Shown in pieces: positions 18,916-27,077 of a stretch of 64,000 bases of DNA. Position 1 is the first letter of the stretch. Each line of letters opens with the position of its first letter. The position numbers were made by a program, and so were the translations under genes. The DNA is from Mariprofundus aestuarium. Lineage in GTDB: Bacteria; Pseudomonadota; Zetaproteobacteria; Mariprofundales; Mariprofundaceae. The stretch is taken from contig NZ_CP018799.1 of NCBI RefSeq assembly GCF_002795805.1, positions 2,473,001-2,537,000 of the forward strand, read 5' to 3'. The notes under the pieces were generated by a model. It did no database searches, was not told the DNA's origin, and saw only the letters and a list, made by a program, of their open reading frames with translations.

Positions 18916-19721
18916 GCTCAACGCGACTGAACGATGTTTTCAAACGCTGCAAGGAAGAGGGGCGCGCAGCCCTCGTCGGCTACCTGACTGCGGGTGACCC
19001 TGATGTGACAACCAGCCACAAGCTTTTAGCAACACTGGCTAGACATGTGGATATTCTCGAGGTCGGCATGCCCTTCTCCGATCCAATGGCGGATGGCCCG
19101 GTCATTCAGGCAGCCAGTGAACGCGCCCTGGAATCGGGCACGAAGATTGCCGATGTTTTCGCCATTACTGCAGCGTTGCGCAGTGCCAACCCAGAGCTTG
19201 GTATCGTACTGATGGGTTATGCCAATATCGCTTACGCTATGGGCTTTGAAACCTTTGCTGAAAAAGCCCAAAACGCTGGTGCCGATGGCATCCTGCTTGT
19301 TGATATCCCACCTGAGGAGGGGGAAATCTGCGACGAGATTTTCGCCCGCCATGGCTTGGATCGTATCCTGTTACTCTCCCCCACCTCAACGGATGATCGC
19401 ATCCGCCTCGCCAGTGACATGGGAAGCGGATTTATCTATTACGTTTCCCTCACCGGCATTACCGGCGCTGAGATGGGCGCGATGGATGGTATCCGCGAAA
19501 AAACCCAGCATATTCAGTCGATGACCAATATGCCTGTATGCGTCGGATTTGGCGTTAAAACACCGGAACAGGTAGCACAGGTTGGTGCGTTTGCTGATGG
19601 TGTTGTGGTCGGCAGCCATTTCGTATCCCAGGTCACAGCCCATAGTGATAGTGACGCTATAATCAGTGCCCTCGACAGATCTGCAATGGCCATGAAACAG
19701 GCTATTACAGGAAAGGGATAA
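18912..19721 (+). CDS. trpA: Tryptophan synthase alpha chain
   Basis: Cleaves indole-3-glycerol phosphate and passes indole to TrpB. The 269 aa TIM-barrel protein has the catalytic glutamate in [19 protein letters not shown] near residue 49, the catalytic aspartate in [11 protein letters not shown], and the phosphate-binding region [10 protein letters not shown] near 215. It is translationally coupled to trpB (ATGA overlap). Confidence 0.96.
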   Translation: MSSTRLNDVFKRCKEEGRAALVGYLTAGDPDVTTSHKLLATLARHVDILEVGMPFSDPMADGPVIQAASERALESGTKIADVFAITAALRSANPELGIVLMGYANIAYAMGFETFAEKAQNAGADGILLVDIPPEEGEICDEIFARHGLDRILLLSPTSTDDRIRLASDMGSGFIYYVSLTGITGAEMGAMDGIREKTQHIQSMTNMPVCVGFGVKTPEQVAQVGAFADGVVVGSHFVSQVTAHSDSDAIISALDRSAMAMKQAITGKG

Positions 19722-19730
19722 GGTGACACT

Positions 19731-20516
19731 TTGAGACTCAAGGTTCTTGGATGTTATGGCGGCCAGCTTCTCGGCTTCCGGTTAACATCATTTTTGGTAA
19801 ATGACTCGATCCTGCTAGATGCAGGTTCGCCGACCGAAGCGCTGTCGCTGGAGGAGCAGCACGGCATTCGCCATATCTGCCTCTCGCATACGCATCTCGA
19901 CCACATCAAGGACATCGCCTTTCTCGCCGACAACCGTTCTCTCAAGCGCCTTGGCGGCATCAAGGCAAATCGCACGATCAACGTGCATTCTCTTCCCGAG
20001 AACAATGAGACGTTGCTGCGCGACTTCTTTAACGACCATATCTGGCCCGATTTCACCGTGATCCCATCGAAGAAAGATGCCATTCTCCGCCTGCACGACA
20101 TTAAGGCTGAAGTGCCTTTTGAAGTCGATGGTGTCCGCATCACAGCCATTGAGGTGAATCACCCTGTTCCCTGTACTGGCTTCCTGATTGAATTTGAAGG
20201 CAAACAACTGATCTATACCGCTGACACTGGCAACACGGACCGAATATGGGAGATCGCCAATGAGCAGCCGAATCTGAAAGCTGTCATCATGGACTGCTCG
20301 TTCCCCAACAGCTACCAGCACCTTGCCGATATAAGCGGCCATTTGACACCCAATGGCCTCAAACAGGAGCTACAAAAGTTCGAGGCAGTTGGTAGGGTGC
20401 CGGTCTATCTGTATCATATGAAACCGGAAACGCTTAATGTGATATCCGCAGAGGTGGAGGCACTGAATATTCCCCTGCTGCGCATGCTAACGCAAGTTGA
20501 TGAATTTCTGTTCTAA
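19731..20516 (+). CDS. MBL-fold metallo-hydrolase, class II cAMP phosphodiesterase-like
   Basis: A 261 aa metallo-beta-lactamase-fold protein. The metal ligands HTHLDH lie near residue 55, with further ligands in EVNHPVPCTGF and YTADTGNTD and a late histidine in LYHMKP. The overall plan resembles class II 3',5'-cyclic nucleotide phosphodiesterases, but the substrate cannot be stated. The start is a TTG at 19731 with AAGG upstream. It sits between trpA and accD, ten bases after trpA, an unusual insertion into the common trpFBA-accD-folC order. Confidence 0.8.
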   Translation: MRLKVLGCYGGQLLGFRLTSFLVNDSILLDAGSPTEALSLEEQHGIRHICLSHTHLDHIKDIAFLADNRSLKRLGGIKANRTINVHSLPENNETLLRDFFNDHIWPDFTVIPSKKDAILRLHDIKAEVPFEVDGVRITAIEVNHPVPCTGFLIEFEGKQLIYTADTGNTDRIWEIANEQPNLKAVIMDCSFPNSYQHLADISGHLTPNGLKQELQKFEAVGRVPVYLYHMKPETLNVISAEVEALNIPLLRMLTQVDEFLF

Positions 20517-20537
20517 GGAAAGGTTGAGGTCACCACT

Positions 20538-21407
20538 ATGAGCTGGTTTACACGCCTGATTGAAACACCAAAAAATATCCTGAAGTCGAATGATTCAGGC
20601 TCGCCCGAAGGGCTATGGGTTAAATGCCCGAGCTGTTCCGAAGCGCTCTATAACAAAGAGCTGCTGCGCAGCAGCATGGTCTGCTCCAAGTGCAACCAGC
20701 ATCTGCGCATGTCTGCCCTGCAACGCGCAGAGCTGCTCTTTGATGCAGACAGTTTTGAGGCGATGGATACCGAGCTTCGCTCCGAGGACCCGCTCAACTT
20801 CAAAGACAAAAAGAAATACAAGGATCGCACCAGAGATGCGATCAAGAAAGCCGGGCCTGAAGATGCTATTCGCAACTTCATCGGTGATATTCATGGACGC
20901 ACCGTATCTGCCTCTATTTTCGAATTCGCATACATGGGTGGCAGCATGGGTTCGGTCGCTGGCGAGAAGATCGTTCGCGGCATGGAGCATGCCTTGGAGC
21001 GTAACTGCCCCTATATTCTCGTCGCTGCATCTGGCGGCGCTCGCATGCAGGAGGGGGTACTCTCACTGATGCAGATGGCGAAAACCTCTTCGACTGTGAA
21101 CCAACTGAATAATGCCAAGCTGCCATTTGTCTGCCTGCTGACCGACCCAACCATGGGTGGAGTGTCGGCTTCGCATGCCTGGCTTGGCGATGTGATCATT
21201 GCTGAACCTGGCGCACTCATCGGTTTTGCCGGCCCACGCGTCATTCAGGAGACCGTTGGCCAGAAGCTACCCCCTGGCTTCCAGCGTTCCGAATTCCTGC
21301 TTGAACACGGCCTGATTGATGCGGTTGTGGACAGGCGTGAACTGCGGGACTACCTGGGCACCCTCTTCAACCACCTGACCGACCGCTCTTTTCGCCAAAG
21401 CGCCTGA
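20538..21407 (+). CDS. accD: Acetyl-CoA carboxylase carboxyltransferase subunit beta
   Basis: Part of the carboxyltransferase that makes malonyl-CoA for fatty acid synthesis, with AccA (not in the window). The 289 aa protein has the N-terminal zinc ribbon CPSCSEALY...CSKCNQH (residues 31-54) and crotonase-fold motifs SGGARMQEG around residue 165 and TDPTMGGVSAS around 205. It begins 21 bases after the MBL gene and is followed by folC after nine bases, matching the conserved accD-folC pair of many proteobacteria. Confidence 0.97.
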   Translation: MSWFTRLIETPKNILKSNDSGSPEGLWVKCPSCSEALYNKELLRSSMVCSKCNQHLRMSALQRAELLFDADSFEAMDTELRSEDPLNFKDKKKYKDRTRDAIKKAGPEDAIRNFIGDIHGRTVSASIFEFAYMGGSMGSVAGEKIVRGMEHALERNCPYILVAASGGARMQEGVLSLMQMAKTSSTVNQLNNAKLPFVCLLTDPTMGGVSASHAWLGDVIIAEPGALIGFAGPRVIQETVGQKLPPGFQRSEFLLEHGLIDAVVDRRELRDYLGTLFNHLTDRSFRQSA

Positions 21408-21416
21408 CTTTCAATC

Positions 21417-22559
21417 ATGACTGCAAAGCCACAGAGCATTGAGCAGTGGCTTTCCGAGCTGGGCAACCCATCCGCCGACCGGGACTATAAGCCGGGACAC
21501 GAACGACTCAGGCGACTTTTGTCGCATATCCACCCCTATCGGCCGAAGCTGCGTATCCGGGTTGCCGGCACCAACGGCAAGGGCTCAACCTCATCCATGC
21601 TGGCCGCAGCCCTACAACAGGCTTGCAACCTGAAAGTTGGCCTCTACACCTCGCCACACATTCTTGAGTTCAATGAGCGCATCCGCATCAACGGAATCCC
21701 GGTAAAAACATCCGAGCTGGAGCAGAGCCTGTCGCATCTGATGCCGCACGCGCTAGCCTATGGAACCTCTTATTTTGAAACGGCAACCGCTGTGGCACTG
21801 GATCTGTTTTCCAGAGTAAACGTCGATGTTGAAATACTTGAAGCCGGTGTTGGCGCAAGACTTGATGCCACCACTGCATTTCCTGCAGAGATGGCGCTAA
21901 TCACACCAATAGGCCTCGACCATCAGTCGTGGCTGGGTGATACGCTGAAGGAGATTGCTAGGGAGAAGGCGCATGCCATGGCTGGCTGCAAACTCTCAAT
22001 CTCCGCTCCGCAGAACCCCGAGGTTGCAGGCGAACTGTCCGCTTTCAATGCAGGCCTGCAGTTTTGTGAAATAAGCGACTGGCCGAAACTTGTTACTTCT
22101 GGAAAGCACCAGCGAATAAATGCATCGCTTGCCTATGCCGCTGTCCGGCTGCTGGCTGAACATGAGATGATCAGCTGCGACCTGGCACAAGCCCGGGCTG
22201 CCATTGCCTCATGCAAGGTGCCGGGAAGACTACAAAAAATCGAGATCGGACCTGCGAATATCTGGCTGGATGCCGCACATAACCGGCATGCTATCGAAGC
22301 GCTGTTGCCCTCACTGAAAGCCATTGCCGACCCGTTCGATGCCATCCTTGTTTTCACTCGCGAGGATCGTTCTCTGGATGACTGCCTGCCACTGCTTGCA
22401 CCTTTTGCCAGATCAGTGGTGACCAAGTCAGAAGGCGACGCACCCATAACAGCGCTGCAGAAGCAGCTCTCCCAGCACCCACAGGGTTCATTTCTTGTAC
22501 TGGGTTCCTTTATCACCGTAGCGGAAATTCTTCGCCATCGCGATAAGCTCCCAGAGTAA
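21417..22559 (+). CDS. folC: Folylpolyglutamate synthase / dihydrofolate synthase
   Basis: A Mur-ligase-type enzyme that adds glutamate to dihydropteroate and to folates. The P-loop is GTNGKGSTSSM near residue 47, followed by HILEFNERIRING, and LEAGVGARLDATTAF near 140. WLDAAHNRHA lies near 275, at the start of the C-terminal ligase domain. At 380 aa it is somewhat shorter than many FolC proteins, mainly through a compact C-terminal domain. It is the last gene of the trp-acc run. Confidence 0.92.
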   Translation: MTAKPQSIEQWLSELGNPSADRDYKPGHERLRRLLSHIHPYRPKLRIRVAGTNGKGSTSSMLAAALQQACNLKVGLYTSPHILEFNERIRINGIPVKTSELEQSLSHLMPHALAYGTSYFETATAVALDLFSRVNVDVEILEAGVGARLDATTAFPAEMALITPIGLDHQSWLGDTLKEIAREKAHAMAGCKLSISAPQNPEVAGELSAFNAGLQFCEISDWPKLVTSGKHQRINASLAYAAVRLLAEHEMISCDLAQARAAIASCKVPGRLQKIEIGPANIWLDAAHNRHAIEALLPSLKAIADPFDAILVFTREDRSLDDCLPLLAPFARSVVTKSEGDAPITALQKQLSQHPQGSFLVLGSFITVAEILRHRDKLPE

Positions 22560-22572
22560 ATACCCCTCTCGC

Positions 22573-22601
22573 TTTACAAAACCGGCATTCTGGTCTATAT
22601 A
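22573..22601 (+). promoter_or_regulatory. Sigma70-type promoter for the response regulator gene
   Basis: TTTACA (22573-22578) and TATATA (22596-22601) are separated by 17 bases, close to the sigma70 consensus. The site lies in the only gap between folC and the response regulator, which suggests that the regulator is transcribed independently of the biosynthetic run. Confidence 0.6.
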
Positions 22602-22637
22602 AATAACTGGTTCGGCCAACGGGAGAGGTGGCATGAG

Positions 22638-22982
22638 TTGAATATATTGATTGTCGATGACAACCCACACGTTACTGAAATGCTGGCATTTCTACTCTCC
22701 AGTGCTGGCTATCAGGTAAACGTTTTCGAACACCCCGAACTGGTGCTCTCGCATATAAAAGAGGTGGATCTGAAGCCACATGTACTTATTACCGATTACA
22801 ATATGCCGGGGATGAACGGGTGCCAGCTGCACCAGAAGGTGGTTCAGCATGTTCCAGGCATCAACACCATTGTGATCTCAGGGCGTCCAGTTGGCGATGC
22901 TGTCGGCGACCTCCACTTCATACAAAAGCCGTTTAGCCCCGAGCACATCATCACAATAATTGAAAGCTTCAGCCCTGCTTAA
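22638..22982 (+). CDS. Single-domain response regulator
   Basis: A 114 aa CheY-like receiver with nothing attached. The acidic pocket is in ILIVDDN, the phosphoacceptor aspartate in LITDYNMPGMNG near residue 52, a conserved Ser/Thr region in TIVISG and the lysine in FIQKPF near 98. It starts at a TTG; a three-codon ATG-AGT-TGA mini-frame overlaps that start just downstream of GGGAGAGG. No histidine kinase is adjacent, so the partner is unknown. It converges on ilvN. Confidence 0.88.
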   Translation: MNILIVDDNPHVTEMLAFLLSSAGYQVNVFEHPELVLSHIKEVDLKPHVLITDYNMPGMNGCQLHQKVVQHVPGINTIVISGRPVGDAVGDLHFIQKPFSPEHIITIIESFSPA

Positions 22983-23008
22983 ACGATCAAAGATGGCACC
23001 AGAGCACC

Positions 23009-23506
23009 CTAGTCGACAGTAAAACCTTTAGATCCGCGGCGCATGCCCAGAGGCCCTGTACGAGTCGCTTCAATGATCCCGAAAGGCTCTAGTTCACTGA
23101 GAATAGTATCCAGAACGTCAACAGTATTGGTGAACTCCAGGATCATATGACTATCGATATGGTCATCGACTACCTTAGCATCATATTTCTCAGCAAATTC
23201 CAGTACAGCATCAGAACTATCCGGCCCAACCTTCACCTTGACCATCAACATGCCACGCTCCAGATGAACGGCGTGGGAGATGTCTTCAACCTTGATCACA
23301 GGAACCAGCTTGTTGAGCTGCTTCTTAATCTGCTCAATAACGCGCTCGTCACCAATCGTTACCAGCGTCATACGGCTGACTGTTCTATCTTTCAACGGCG
23401 CCACGTTCAACGTCTCGATATTGTAACCGCGCGCAGAGAAGAGCCCTGCCACACGGGTCAGAACACCGAACTCGTTTTCAACCAGAATCGTAATTGTATG
23501 CCTCAT
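23009..23506 (-). CDS. ilvN: Acetolactate synthase small (regulatory) subunit
   Basis: The 165 aa regulatory subunit of acetohydroxyacid synthase. The N-terminal ACT domain (ILVENEFGVLTRVAGLFSARGYNIE) binds valine for feedback inhibition, and the C-terminal half matches the IlvN/IlvH C-domain. The length is that of the IlvH-like long form. The ATG overlaps the ilvB stop by four bases, so the two subunits are translationally coupled. No ilvC follows; the next gene is on the opposite strand. Confidence 0.95.
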   Translation of the reverse strand: MRHTITILVENEFGVLTRVAGLFSARGYNIETLNVAPLKDRTVSRMTLVTIGDERVIEQIKKQLNKLVPVIKVEDISHAVHLERGMLMVKVKVGPDSSDAVLEFAEKYDAKVVDDHIDSHMILEFTNTVDVLDTILSELEPFGIIEATRTGPLGMRRGSKGFTVD

Positions 23507-25203
23507 GACAACACCATCTCGTTCAGGGCAGCCCCAGCTGGAACCATCGGGAACACATTTTCCTCTTTCGATACAGCAACATCGACAATGACGAATTGAT
23601 CGTTAGCACCCAATGCCCTGTCCAGTGCCACATCCAGCTCTTCCAGCCTGTCGACACGAATTCCGACACCGCCATAGGCTTCAGCCAGCTTGACGAAATT
23701 CGGCAGTGAATCGAAGTAGGACTGCGAATATCGGGACTCGTAGAACATCTCCTGCCACTGGCGAACCATGCCCATATAGCCGTTATTCAGAATAATCACG
23801 ACAATCGGCAGGTTGTACTGGAAAGCCATGGAGAACTCCTGGCTGCACATCTGAATCGATGAATCGCCGGTAAAGAGCACGACCTTCTCATCCGGCATGG
23901 CAACCTGGGCGCCAATGCTTGCCGGCAAACCGTAGCCCATAGTTCCCAAACCACCGGAGGTAAGCCAGCGGTGCGGCCGGTTAAAACCGTAGTGCTGGGC
24001 TGCCCACATCTGATGTTGACCCACGTCGGTTGCCACAATGGCATTCCCCTTGGTTTTCTCATGCACCCTGCGAACCACGGTCTGCGGCTTGATCGGCCCA
24101 TCTTCAGGCTGCTCAAAACCAAGCGAGTCCTTGGCACGCCACTCATTAATCTGCTCCCACCATAGCTCCAGAGCCTCACCATCCGGCTCGCCATTCCTGC
24201 GTGCGATCTCTTCAAGCAGCTGCTTCAGGACGATGCCAACATCTCCCACGATCGGCAGGTGCGCATAAATGTTTTTTGAAATGGATGATGGGTCCACATC
24301 AATATGAATGACATGGGCATCCGGAGCAAAGGCATCAAGGCGACCAGTTACGCGGTCATCAAAACGCGCACCGATAGCGACAAGCAGGTCACAATGTGAA
24401 ACTGCCATGTTCGCTTCATAGGTGCCATGCATGCCTAGCATGCCGATGAAATGTTTGTCATCGTGTGGAACGCCGCCCAAACCCATCAGTGTATTGGTAA
24501 CCGGCGCATTCAGCGCATGCGAAAGCTCACGCAGCAGCGATGCACTGCCAACCGAGTTCATAATACCACCACCGCTGTAAAGCACGGGTCGCTTGGCAGC
24601 CAGCATTGATCTGACCGCTTTTTTAATCTGTCCCGGATGCCCTTTGGTTACCGGCTGGTAAGAGCGCATGTTCACCTCTTCCGGCCAGACGAATTCACAG
24701 ACATCGATACTGATATCCTTTGGAATATCAACAAGCACAGGGCCAGGGCGGCCGGTTGTCGCAATGTGGAAGGCCTGACGGATAATCAGGGCCAGGTCCT
24801 CAACACGCTTAACCAGGAAATTATGTTTGGTGGCCGACCGGGTAATGCCAACAACATCGGCTTCCTGAAAGGCATCATTACCAATCAGTGCGGATGGAAC
24901 CTGCCCGGAAAAGCAGACGGTTGGAATCGAATCGGCAAGCGAATCAGCCAGACCAGTCACCGCATTGGTGGCTCCCGGCCCACTGGTAACCAGAGCAACA
25001 CCACATTTTCCGGAAACACGCGCATAACCATTAGCCGCATGCAACGCACCCTGCTCATGACGTACCAGATAGTGCTTGAAGTGGCTCTGCTGGAAGATCG
25101 CATCGTAAATCTGCAGCACCGAACCACCGGGATACCCGAAGATGGTATCCACGCCTTCACGCTTAAGGCATTCAACAAAGATTTCAGCACCGCTCAGTTT
25201 CAT
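23503..25203 (-). CDS. ilvB: Acetolactate synthase large (catalytic) subunit
   Basis: A 566 aa ThDP-dependent enzyme making acetolactate or acetohydroxybutyrate, the first common step of branched-chain amino acid synthesis. The ThDP-activating glutamate is in LVRHEQGALHAANGYAR near residue 50, GPGATNAVTGLADS follows, and the Mg/ThDP motif is GDSSIQMCSQEF to ILNNGYMGMVRQW near 440-475. I chose the ATG at 25203 (MKLSGAEIFVE), with GGTGAG upstream; the open frame extends 16 codons further without family similarity. An insertion element begins about 150 bases upstream of the start. Confidence 0.95.
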   Translation of the reverse strand: MKLSGAEIFVECLKREGVDTIFGYPGGSVLQIYDAIFQQSHFKHYLVRHEQGALHAANGYARVSGKCGVALVTSGPGATNAVTGLADSLADSIPTVCFSGQVPSALIGNDAFQEADVVGITRSATKHNFLVKRVEDLALIIRQAFHIATTGRPGPVLVDIPKDISIDVCEFVWPEEVNMRSYQPVTKGHPGQIKKAVRSMLAAKRPVLYSGGGIMNSVGSASLLRELSHALNAPVTNTLMGLGGVPHDDKHFIGMLGMHGTYEANMAVSHCDLLVAIGARFDDRVTGRLDAFAPDAHVIHIDVDPSSISKNIYAHLPIVGDVGIVLKQLLEEIARRNGEPDGEALELWWEQINEWRAKDSLGFEQPEDGPIKPQTVVRRVHEKTKGNAIVATDVGQHQMWAAQHYGFNRPHRWLTSGGLGTMGYGLPASIGAQVAMPDEKVVLFTGDSSIQMCSQEFSMAFQYNLPIVVIILNNGYMGMVRQWQEMFYESRYSQSYFDSLPNFVKLAEAYGGVGIRVDRLEELDVALDRALGANDQFVIVDVAVSKEENVFPMVPAGAALNEMVLS

Positions 25204-25351
25204 GGTCAACTCACCGCTCTTGGAAGGAAAAATCGAATGCGAAAACTGCACCTGCCATGCCTGAGGGTCAAGGAATCAGACTTGATTAAACCTAGTAAAA
25301 ACAAGGGAATTCAAGGCTATTTAGCCAAGACTCTTAAAGTGTTAGCGGCAA

Positions 25352-25560
25352 TTGACATCCTCCCCACCCAAAATGCTTTGGATGGGGATTCCCAAAACTG
25401 CTCACGCGGCTAACGGGAGAGGTTGCATTGCTGCGCCTCCAGTTCCTGCTTCGTCGGGAGCGTAACTGCCTATCCCTCCACAGGCTTTAACGGCATGCCC
25501 TGCCGCCAGAATGTTTTTTTGCAGCGTTCACATCGGCGTTTTCGGAATGGCCGCAGGCCA
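25352..25560 (-). ncRNA. Predicted omega RNA region of the tnpB element
   Basis: In IS605-type elements the 3' end of tnpB and the right end are transcribed as a guide RNA (omega RNA) that ends with the flanking host sequence. The right end here has the expected structure. The guide would be the minus-strand bases just outside the element, roughly 25332-25351. The 5' limit given is nominal. There is no expression evidence, and the partner TnpB is shortened. Confidence 0.35.
25362..25387 (-). repeat. Right-end subterminal hairpin of the IS element
   Basis: The stem pairs 25362-25372 with 25377-25387 around a four-base loop, 11 bp with one G-T wobble when read on the minus strand. It is followed by GAGGATGTCAA, the usual end of OrfB-only IS605 elements. 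Such hairpins are recognised by TnpA and form the 3' end of the omega RNA scaffold. Confidence 0.65.
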
Positions 25561-26488
25561 TGCATGAAAACTGCGCTTGAGACGGCCGGTTCACCTTATC
25601 GGTGAACCCACAATCTGAGCATTTCCGTGATGTGTTGCGCGGATTGATCAGGATCACCTGACCTCCGCGCCAACGCTGCTTGTACTCAAGTTGCCGACCG
25701 AACTCGAACCACCCCATATCGAGTATGGATCGGTTGAGCCCTGCTTTTTGCCGGAATTTGGAGCCTGGCTCATCGAGAGAGCCTTTTGCAGATGCCGTCA
25801 TATTTTTGGTGCGCAAATCTTCGAGCACGATCACCGCGTGGCTTTTGCTGATGATCGTTGTTGCTTTGTGAATTGCGTCGTTTCGGGCATCTGCGATTTT
25901 GATATGCAGGCGAGTGATGCGTTCGCGCTGCCTCATCCAGTTATTTGAAAACTTGGTTTTGCGAGCCAGTCTTTTGAGTGGTTTTGAGCCTTCAAAAGTC
26001 GATCCATCGGACAGGACTGCGAGATTTACCACACCCCGATCAATACCGACTGCAGTTGATAATTCATGGACTGGTTCAGCGACTTCAATCGCTGTCAGGA
26101 TGGAGACAAACCAATGCTTGCCTCTGCGCGATACTGTTGCGCTTCGGATTGACCCTTCGATCTCACGCGACAAACGCATACGAACCCATCCGATTTTCGG
26201 GAGAAAAACGGATGATCCTTCAAGCCGGATAGATTGTGGAAACCTGAATGAATCGCCCATGCCTTTTTTCTTGAATTGAGGCGTGCGTTTCAAAGGCTGT
26301 TTGCGATCAAATCCATCGCTGAAAGCCCGATCCAGATCCTTGAGGCACTGCTGCAAAACCTGCGATTGGGCTGTTGCGAGAAAGCCAAACTCATCCGATT
26401 TCTTCCAGAAAGTCAGCCACCAGGCAGACTCATTGTAGCGCATGATCAGCTGTTTATCCCTAAGCCGCTGAAGGTTCATGGAAAGCAT
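25487..26488 (-). CDS. tnpB: TnpB/OrfB RNA-guided nuclease of IS605 type, 5'-shortened
   Basis: A 333 aa OrfB. The RuvC-like aspartate is in VGIDRGVVNLAV near residue 150, the glutamate in IVLEDLRTKNM near 220, the zinc ribbon in CSDCGFTDK...CMACGH near 290-310, and the last aspartate in ADVNAAKK. TnpB proteins normally begin with about 17 residues of the KAYKFRLYPT type before the GC(C/R)RFVWN motif. Here the codons for AGCRRFLWNK (26489-26518) continue directly upstream into the left-end hairpin, so the normal start is missing. The first available ATG is at 26488. The catalytic residues are intact but the N-terminal strand is lost, so activity is doubtful. Confidence 0.8.
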   Translation of the reverse strand: MLSMNLQRLRDKQLIMRYNESAWWLTFWKKSDEFGFLATAQSQVLQQCLKDLDRAFSDGFDRKQPLKRTPQFKKKGMGDSFRFPQSIRLEGSSVFLPKIGWVRMRLSREIEGSIRSATVSRRGKHWFVSILTAIEVAEPVHELSTAVGIDRGVVNLAVLSDGSTFEGSKPLKRLARKTKFSNNWMRQRERITRLHIKIADARNDAIHKATTIISKSHAVIVLEDLRTKNMTASAKGSLDEPGSKFRQKAGLNRSILDMGWFEFGRQLEYKQRWRGGQVILINPRNTSRKCSDCGFTDKVNRPSQAQFSCMACGHSENADVNAAKKHSGGRACR

Positions 26489-26534
26489 TTTGTTCCAGAG
26501 GAATCGACGACAACCGGCAGAGAGAGCCTTATAT

Positions 26535-26563
26535 CCCCACCCAAAGCTACGCTTTCGATGGGG
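26535..26563 (-). repeat. Left-end subterminal hairpin of the IS element
   Basis: CCCCACCCAAAGC and GCTTTCGATGGGG (26535-26547 with 26551-26563) form a stem with two mismatches. It resembles the right-end hairpin at 25362-25387 in sequence and abuts the tnpB reading frame without the usual leader. Confidence 0.55.
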
Positions 26564-26591
26564 TCTTACGGCTCGTTGGATAAGACAGGGT

Positions 26592-27077
26592 CTAAGCGAG
26601 TTTAAGGTCCATCAATACCGCATCTTCGCACATGCCTGTGACATCCGGGGCATAATAATTCTTCCTATAGCCACTCTCTTCAAAACCCAGTTTGGCATAG
26701 AGATTTCGCGCCGCCCGGTTGGAAACCCGCACCTCCAGAAGGATGACAGAAACCCCTGAACTGGTGTCGATGAGAAAACGGGACATCGCTTCAGCCTGCC
26801 CCAGACGCAGGAACTGCTTGGCCACGGCAATCTGCATAATCTGCATCTCATCAAGGATGGTCATACTCAGCAGATAGCCCGCCAACTCGCCACCAGTTTC
26901 ACATACAATCAGGTCGTAACCCGACTCAAGCGCGGAATAGAGTGCTTGATACGACCAGCAGGAGTCAAAAGCCTGACGATTCAGCTCATAGACAGCCGTA
27001 AGATCATTAACACTACCAGCTCGGATCGTGAAATGACCGGTCAGCTTAAGGTGCCTCCACCAGCTCTTTCCAGCCAC
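26592..27077 (-). CDS. rimI: Ribosomal-protein-alanine N-acetyltransferase, GNAT family
   Basis: A 161 aa GNAT enzyme. Motif A is IMQIAVAKQFLRLGQAEAM near residue 85, motif B is LEVRVSNRAARNLYAKLGF near 120, then YYAP; this is the RimI pattern, which acetylates the N-terminus of ribosomal protein S18. The only usable start before the domain is the GTG at 27077, which overlaps the end of topA by 32 bases and has GAGGG upstream. An insertion element lies directly after its stop. Confidence 0.82.
   Translation of the reverse strand: MAGKSWWRHLKLTGHFTIRAGSVNDLTAVYELNRQAFDSCWSYQALYSALESGYDLIVCETGGELAGYLLSMTILDEMQIMQIAVAKQFLRLGQAEAMSRFLIDTSSGVSVILLEVRVSNRAARNLYAKLGFEESGYRKNYYAPDVTGMCEDAVLMDLKLA

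Larger units (their letters stand above)
25352..26590 (-). mobile_element. IS200/IS605-type element carrying tnpB, no tnpA
   Basis: The element carries only a tnpB/OrfB gene, so it is nonautonomous. After the tnpB stop (minus strand) comes a typical right end: GTGAGCAGTTTTGGGAATCC, a CCCC/GGGG hairpin, then GGATGTCAA near 25352. A second, related hairpin (26535-26563) lies at the other end, just before tnpB. The outer left boundary is not defined; it falls between that hairpin and the rimI stop at 26592. The element sits between rimI and ilvB, in the ilvB upstream region. Confidence 0.75.

Noticed and set aside
17005-22559. Tryptophan attenuator before trpF
   Set aside because: The 143-base divergent region has no leader peptide with Trp codons and no alternative hairpins that I could see.
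25352-26590. A CRISPR-associated Cas12 locus
   Set aside because: The nuclease is TnpB-sized, flanked by IS605-type hairpins, and no repeat-spacer array or cas1/cas2 is present.
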